From: Riptortus pedestris
Lineage: Eukaryota; Arthropoda; Insecta; Hemiptera; Alydidae
Reading direction: 5' to 3'
Length of the DNA: 64,000 bases
Assembly (NCBI GenBank): GCA_019009955.1
Contig: CM032230.1
Location: 2,587,501-2,651,500, forward strand
Part shown: one piece after another, positions 59,276-64,000 of the stretch
Layout: each line of letters starts with the position of its first letter
How positions within the stretch are numbered: the first letter of the stretch is position 1
Position numbers and translations under genes: made by a program
The notes under the pieces: model-generated
Told to the model about the DNA's origin: nothing
Seen by the model: only the letters and a program-made list of their open reading frames with translations
Database searches by the model: none

Positions 59276-59623
59276 ATAATCCATTGATATATATAAATTT
59301 GTCCACCAAGAATGGGACCATTAACGCAGATTAATATAATGGTATAATAGCATATATTATGAACATACGATTGCATAAGGCTGGATATATTTATTGTCTA
59401 AGGATTCCCAGTGAAGGTAGTTACTGCCACAAAGTGTACTAGATTATCCGGCTCAACAGACCTGCATTGCGGGTTAGTGTACACCATACCCCGTTCATAA
59501 ATATTAGACTATGATGAGTTAAGAAGTGCATACACGACATGGCACTTATCCAGATGCACAGAGAAGCGGGGATGAAGCCGCAGAGGGAGAGAGATAGGGA
59601 AGGAGGGGGGGGGGAGAGGGAGG

Positions 59624-59628
<5 letters not shown>

Positions 59629-59713
<85 letters not shown>

Positions 59714-59725
59714 GAGAGAGAGAGA

Positions 59726-59780
<55 letters not shown>
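59629..59780 (+). repeat. (GA)n compound microsatellite
   Basis: About 150 bp of (GA)n interrupted by a (GT)n block at 59725-59742. The long frames on both strands here are artefacts of the repeat. Confidence 0.97.
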
Positions 59781-59782
<2 letters not shown>

Positions 59783-60111
59783 ATCACCCAGTGCCTGAAG
59801 GAGTTGGTTGTGGAATCTTGGGCATAGTTGAGCTTGGAGCATAGTTAGCTGAGCCACTCCGACAGCCCACTCCATAAAACAACTTGCGAATTCCTTGGAA
59901 TATTTTGAAGAAGCAAAATAAACATATTCCACTTGGTTTACTTACATGTGATCCTTTTTATGTAAGCATAATTAAATAAAAAACATGATTTAACAAACCA
60001 GGATATTTGATCTCTTCTTAACTAATAGTATCAAAATATTGCATCCAACTATTGTACAATTAGATATAATCATTATTTTAGATTAATTACCATTAATGCA
60101 AATTGAATATT

Positions 60112-60172
<61 letters not shown>

Positions 60173-61684
60173 CAGAAACTCCAACACATTGTAATTTATT
60201 CCAGGTTGGAAATTGAAATATATATATATCTGTAATGGCGGGAAGCTTCTTAAAGGCAAGAATAAGAGAGAGCATTAGACTGAAATATTTAATATTTTTT
60301 TTTGGAAAGATGAGGAGAAATAACACAAATAACTATGTGAGTTCTCTTAAGAATTAGGTATATTGAAATAGTTCATTATATATCTATATACTACTCGTTA
60401 TATCTATAGGTTGAACAAGACAAAAGAACTTTACTTTATGCACTAACTTATCGGCAATAGAAATATATTATAATAAAAAATGAAATTTCAGCAGTAAACA
60501 AAAGTACGTAACTTTATGAACTAATATGGCGGCCATATAACTATATACACAAAATGAGCGATGGGTCTTATAATATATGAGTACTCATTCGATATTTGCG
60601 CAAATAATGCTAGCATTATTAAATAGGTACTTGCGGTAATCATGCACTTTCCTTGAAATGATGGTGTCTTCTCGCTTGTTTCGGTGATAAACACAGGATG
60701 GTAGCGTTGCAGAGATGAAACAACTGACTGACTCTATCACGGGTGAATTCCAACTGCGGTTGTCTATGAAGCGGTTATCTATGAAGCGGTTATCTGTAGC
60801 GGAGGATGAGGGGCAAAGCCCCATTCGCCGTAGGAACGACCGCAGCGAGCGTCCAAGACCAACTGACTGTATCCTTTTGCTAGCCGATGCCTTCTTGAAC
60901 TGCATGTGTTTTTCCACTGTAGCCACGGCCTTGGCGATATGCATGTGTGTGTGGCGGGTCTATGGACCCAGCGAGCGCGGGAAATTTAAAATTCAAACTG
61001 ACGACTGAACAATATCATTTTAGATACAGTTTTTTCTTGACTGAGTCTCCAACGGGCATCCGTTAGATGAGAAAAATAATTTGAGGGGGAAAATTAACAT
61101 TTCCAATAAAATCAACGTGAAAAAGAAAATATAGGAAATAAGCAAATGATTAATTAGAATTTTTTCAGCCATTTAGTATGATAATAAAAAATCTAAATTC
61201 ATTAAAATTAAGGAATTTCAATTTCATATAGATTAAAAATGAAAATTTAAGAAGTACAATTTTTAGTTCATTTGCCAATCACGTAAGTCAGCGAAGGGTA
61301 CAATTATAATACAAGGGTAGTTCTCCAGGAGTCCTATAATTGTTTCGATAGCAAAATATTTTTGTAGTGAAGCAGATTGTAGAAGTACTAAGAAGAGGCC
61401 TGTGCTGTTGGAGGTTGGGCCTAGCTCGGGCTGAGTTATAACCTCCTAGATACACCTAACTCCCTGCTTTATTTTGCTCTCCTAACTCATCCCTCTTACC
61501 TCTCTGCCTCTCTTCTTATAATCAAATGTTATTGCTCATGTCGGCCACTCGCAAACTTTAAAAGCAACACATAACCATACTTTTTAAGATAATTTCTAAT
61601 TTTGTGTGAATGATAATTAAATCGTCACTTCCTTTCCCAAATCGTGTTAGGCAAATCATGTCCTTTGTGAACAATGGTAGATGG
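59781..61684. other. Unassigned interval with (TA)n at 60117-60170 and a GC-rich block
   Basis: 60710-60990 is distinctly GC-richer than its surroundings and holds opposing frames of 119 and 97 codons. The plus frame includes a 15-bp tandem repeat (60758-60801, MKRLS repeated), a GGGGCAAAGCCCC hairpin at 60810-60822 and an Arg-rich stretch, but no known domain. The rest is AT-rich. Confidence 0.35.
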
Positions 61685-61711
61685 TATATATATATATATA
61701 TATATATATAT

Positions 61712-62822
61712 TGGCTAAGGTAACCGGCGATTCCCGGAAAAACATTGTGGACTCAATAATGATGTTTTTTTATAGCAAGGTTTCCTGAGTAATACTTTAA
61801 GCAATCATACTCAGTTTAAACGCACGTTGTTTTTTGTCATAATGACATTACCAAGTAACGTTTAATAGTTATAGATACTACATAGTTATTTCAACAAGGT
61901 CAAAATATCGGAGGAAATAAGACAATATATACCAGAAATAAAGTTTGATTCCTCGCTACTTACCCAGTCACAAGTTGTTCAACTTCGGCATGACTAGTTT
62001 ATAAAAATGTAATAATCGAAATGCCCTTTTAGATTATATTGCAATTGGAAACAAATAACAAAGTTATTTTCTAGTTAAAACAAATTACAAATGCAGAGAG
62101 GCGGAGATTTATAACCTCACTAATCCTAATCGTACTTGGAAGTATCATATAAGTCTAAAAACATACCATCATTTGCCATAATATACCTATATCTAATAAA
62201 TTTTACTCTAATAAAACTGCACTATAAGTGAACTTCGTACAAATAAAATTGGTCTCCTCCAAATGTATTTAGTGCACATCCAGTTTATATACAAACAATT
62301 TTTGTTGTGTGCATTTTTGACGAAAACCAAATACGGAACGAATTATGGCGACTTTTCATTTCATGCCATAGAACCCTCGCACAACTGTTCACCCTTAGGA
62401 ATGTTAATATAGCTCATCTTCATAAAGGAGTTGATGCTAATACACATACCTTTCTGTTTAGTCATTTTTGCACTATAAAATTGTCGATTCCCTTTATAGG
62501 TTTTAGCGTATATCTCGTTTATACTTGGTACTACGGCAAAATGGTATATAATAATAGTAACTCAAAATAATTAAATAACCAACGTAAGTTATGGGCATGA
62601 TTTCCGAAAAACTACTAGGAAATGACATATATATATGGTGATATAGTTTCAGGCATTAGAAAGTTTATTATGGTCATTATGTTTACTTGAATTTTCTAAT
62701 ATTCCGCGCAACTTTCTTATTTTTTTCTTCCATAAGGGCCTTCTCCTGGCCCTAACAAACACAACAAAAAAAGGATTTAGCGAAATTAGTCGAGCCATTG
62801 AGGCGTGATGACGTCACCAAGG
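61712..62822 (+). mobile_element. RTE-tail-like repeat, second copy
   Basis: Preceded by (TA)n (61685-61711), it starts TTGGCTAAGGTAACCGGCGA, homologous to the start at 35881. It has two recognisable ~300-bp units (from about 62346 and 62640) with GTTATATACAAACAATTTTT, CCAAATACGGAACGAATTAT and GGTTTTAGCGTATATCTCGT. It ends with a decayed form of the CGGTTCAGCCGTTTATGCGTG tail (TCGAGCCATTGAGGCGTGAT). Confidence 0.6.
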
Positions 62823-63008
62823 GAAATAGGAATTAATTTTATATTTGCAGATAAACACCGATCACGAGGAGACCTAATATGAGATGGATTCTCAAAGTGA
62901 AGAACGACAATAATAAAATGAAGGAGTTGCTTTAATTGGACTCCTAGAGAATGGCTACGTGTTGGTGTTGGCTGGGAATGGCGGCCAAACATCATCAACG
63001 CCTATAAA

Positions 63009-63048
<40 letters not shown>

Positions 63049-64000
63049 TTTCTTCGACTTTCTCTCTACTTTCTCTACTTTTTTCTCAAGAAATTTCAAA
63101 TGCAAAGCTGATTTCGATCCAAGTTGCCTAGAGATATGATATCTTAGTCTTTATTTCACATGGGAACCTTATTCAATGCTCTGATTCTACGACAAATATC
63201 ATGAAGATAATACCCATTACTTCCAACATAACCAAAATTAAAACACTCTTAATTATACAAACATAATTAAATAAAACGAGGTTTTAGTACAACCCAATTC
63301 TTGTCAACCCAGGCCAAAGAAGGAGTTCGAAAATTCTAAAGTTCTCAGTTATTATGAGCCTAATAATAAATAAATAAATGTTACTGAATCAATAGTGTTA
63401 AGGGTTTATCTTAGTTTAAATACTGAGCGGCTTATTTATATTTTTCTTCAATAGCCCCATCTTCTACATTAAGTAAATGAAGACGTCGTGGTCATCTTAA
63501 ATGTCTATTGCTGTTTATCTAGGCTTCCAAGGTGGTTTGGGCTAGAGAATTGATTGTGAAATAAGATCACCACTATCTCATTCCAGCTCAGTTCAAGCAG
63601 GCCCCGCCTGACAGGTGTTTATAACATTAACGTTTTTGTGATGTGAATTTTGTTTAAAATTTAAAAAAACAACTAATTAATTAATCTGTTCACCATTTGT
63701 ATTAGGAAGTAGCTCTCCTTGGCCGAAATACGCCATTTGTAATTCCCGCCACTCGTGAGTACATACATTTTTTTACTATACAAGAGGAGAGGTTCAATTG
63801 TCGATTCATCAAAAATGTAAAAATATTTCAATTTTGAAGGATTGAGCTAATTAAAAAGGAAGGTTGGCTAGTTAAAAATTTGTAAAACCTTTTTGAACGT
63901 GACGAGAGATCGGAAGGCAGGGAATGAATCTTTTTAAAACAAGGCCTATTTTTTTCGTGCGGTTCCCCATTCACTAGGGATTAGGGAAGGTTCCGGAAAA
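62823..64000. other. Unassigned AT-rich end of window with (TA)n at 63012-63046
   Basis: No gene or repeat family is recognisable beyond the microsatellite. Confidence 0.3.

Noticed and set aside
59509..59932. Long Ser/Leu and Arg/Glu frames
   Set aside because: They are readings of a (GA)n/(CT)n microsatellite. The same applies to 41979-42332, 47403-47920, 25548-25857 and 14527-14848.

Overview
This window looks like arthropod nuclear DNA, most likely from an insect. It is AT-rich and packed with (TA)n, (GA/CT)n and (GT/AC)n microsatellites and with many generations of transposable elements. It also carries seven copies of one eukaryotic tRNA gene with Pol III terminators. Nothing resembles a bacterial operon, plasmid or phage. 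A hemipteran such as a planthopper is my guess from repeat style only and is not demonstrated. I found no intact protein-coding host gene. Every protein signal I trust is a broken transposable-element ORF, and the other open frames are short, unlike any protein I know, or lie in simple repeats.

The best-supported functional content is a dispersed cluster of seven tRNA-Gly(GCC) genes: 8543-8613(-), 16732-16802(+), 26238-26308(+), 42439-42509(-), 48536-48606(-), 51930-52000(-) and 53863-53933(+). All share the 13 bases CTTTCTCCAACTA immediately upstream and a T-run terminator just downstream. Two truncated tRNA-Gly pieces lie near intact copies, at 16592-16620 and 51724-51742.

The dominant repeat, called family 1 here, has about 20 full or partial copies. 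It starts with a near-palindrome (AGCAGATTTCCC, TTAA-centred). A (TA)n or (TG)n tract follows about 130 bp in, then a conserved 300-400 bp body. It ends with an inverted GGGAAATCTGC, a short hairpin (ACGCAG/CTGCGT) and GACGGACTTTT. This layout resembles the non-autonomous Helentron/DINE-1 type of rolling-circle element, which is an inference. One copy (11211-11848) splits a LINE reverse-transcriptase relic whose reading frame can be followed across the gap, so the pre-insertion site can be deduced. Another copy is itself split by a second repeat.

Other elements are as follows. 1-970 is a 138-bp satellite. 1439-1845 is an R1-like LINE C-terminus. A tRNA-derived SINE family has about nine copies. 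9002-9634 is a mariner remnant with unusually long inverted arms. 10825-12250, 13663-13870 and 33528-34306 are LINE relics. 25076-25469 is a small TTAA-flanked element with GC palindromes. 35881-37262 and 61712-62822 are an RTE-tail-like repeat with about 300-bp internal units. 41545-42092 is a possible solo LTR. 49121-49906 is an internally deleted piggyBac-like element. 53965-56405 is a nearly complete TTAA-flanked DNA transposon with a decayed transposase. 57612-57820 is a Tc1/mariner-style MITE. The intervening sequence is AT-rich and shows nothing I can name.
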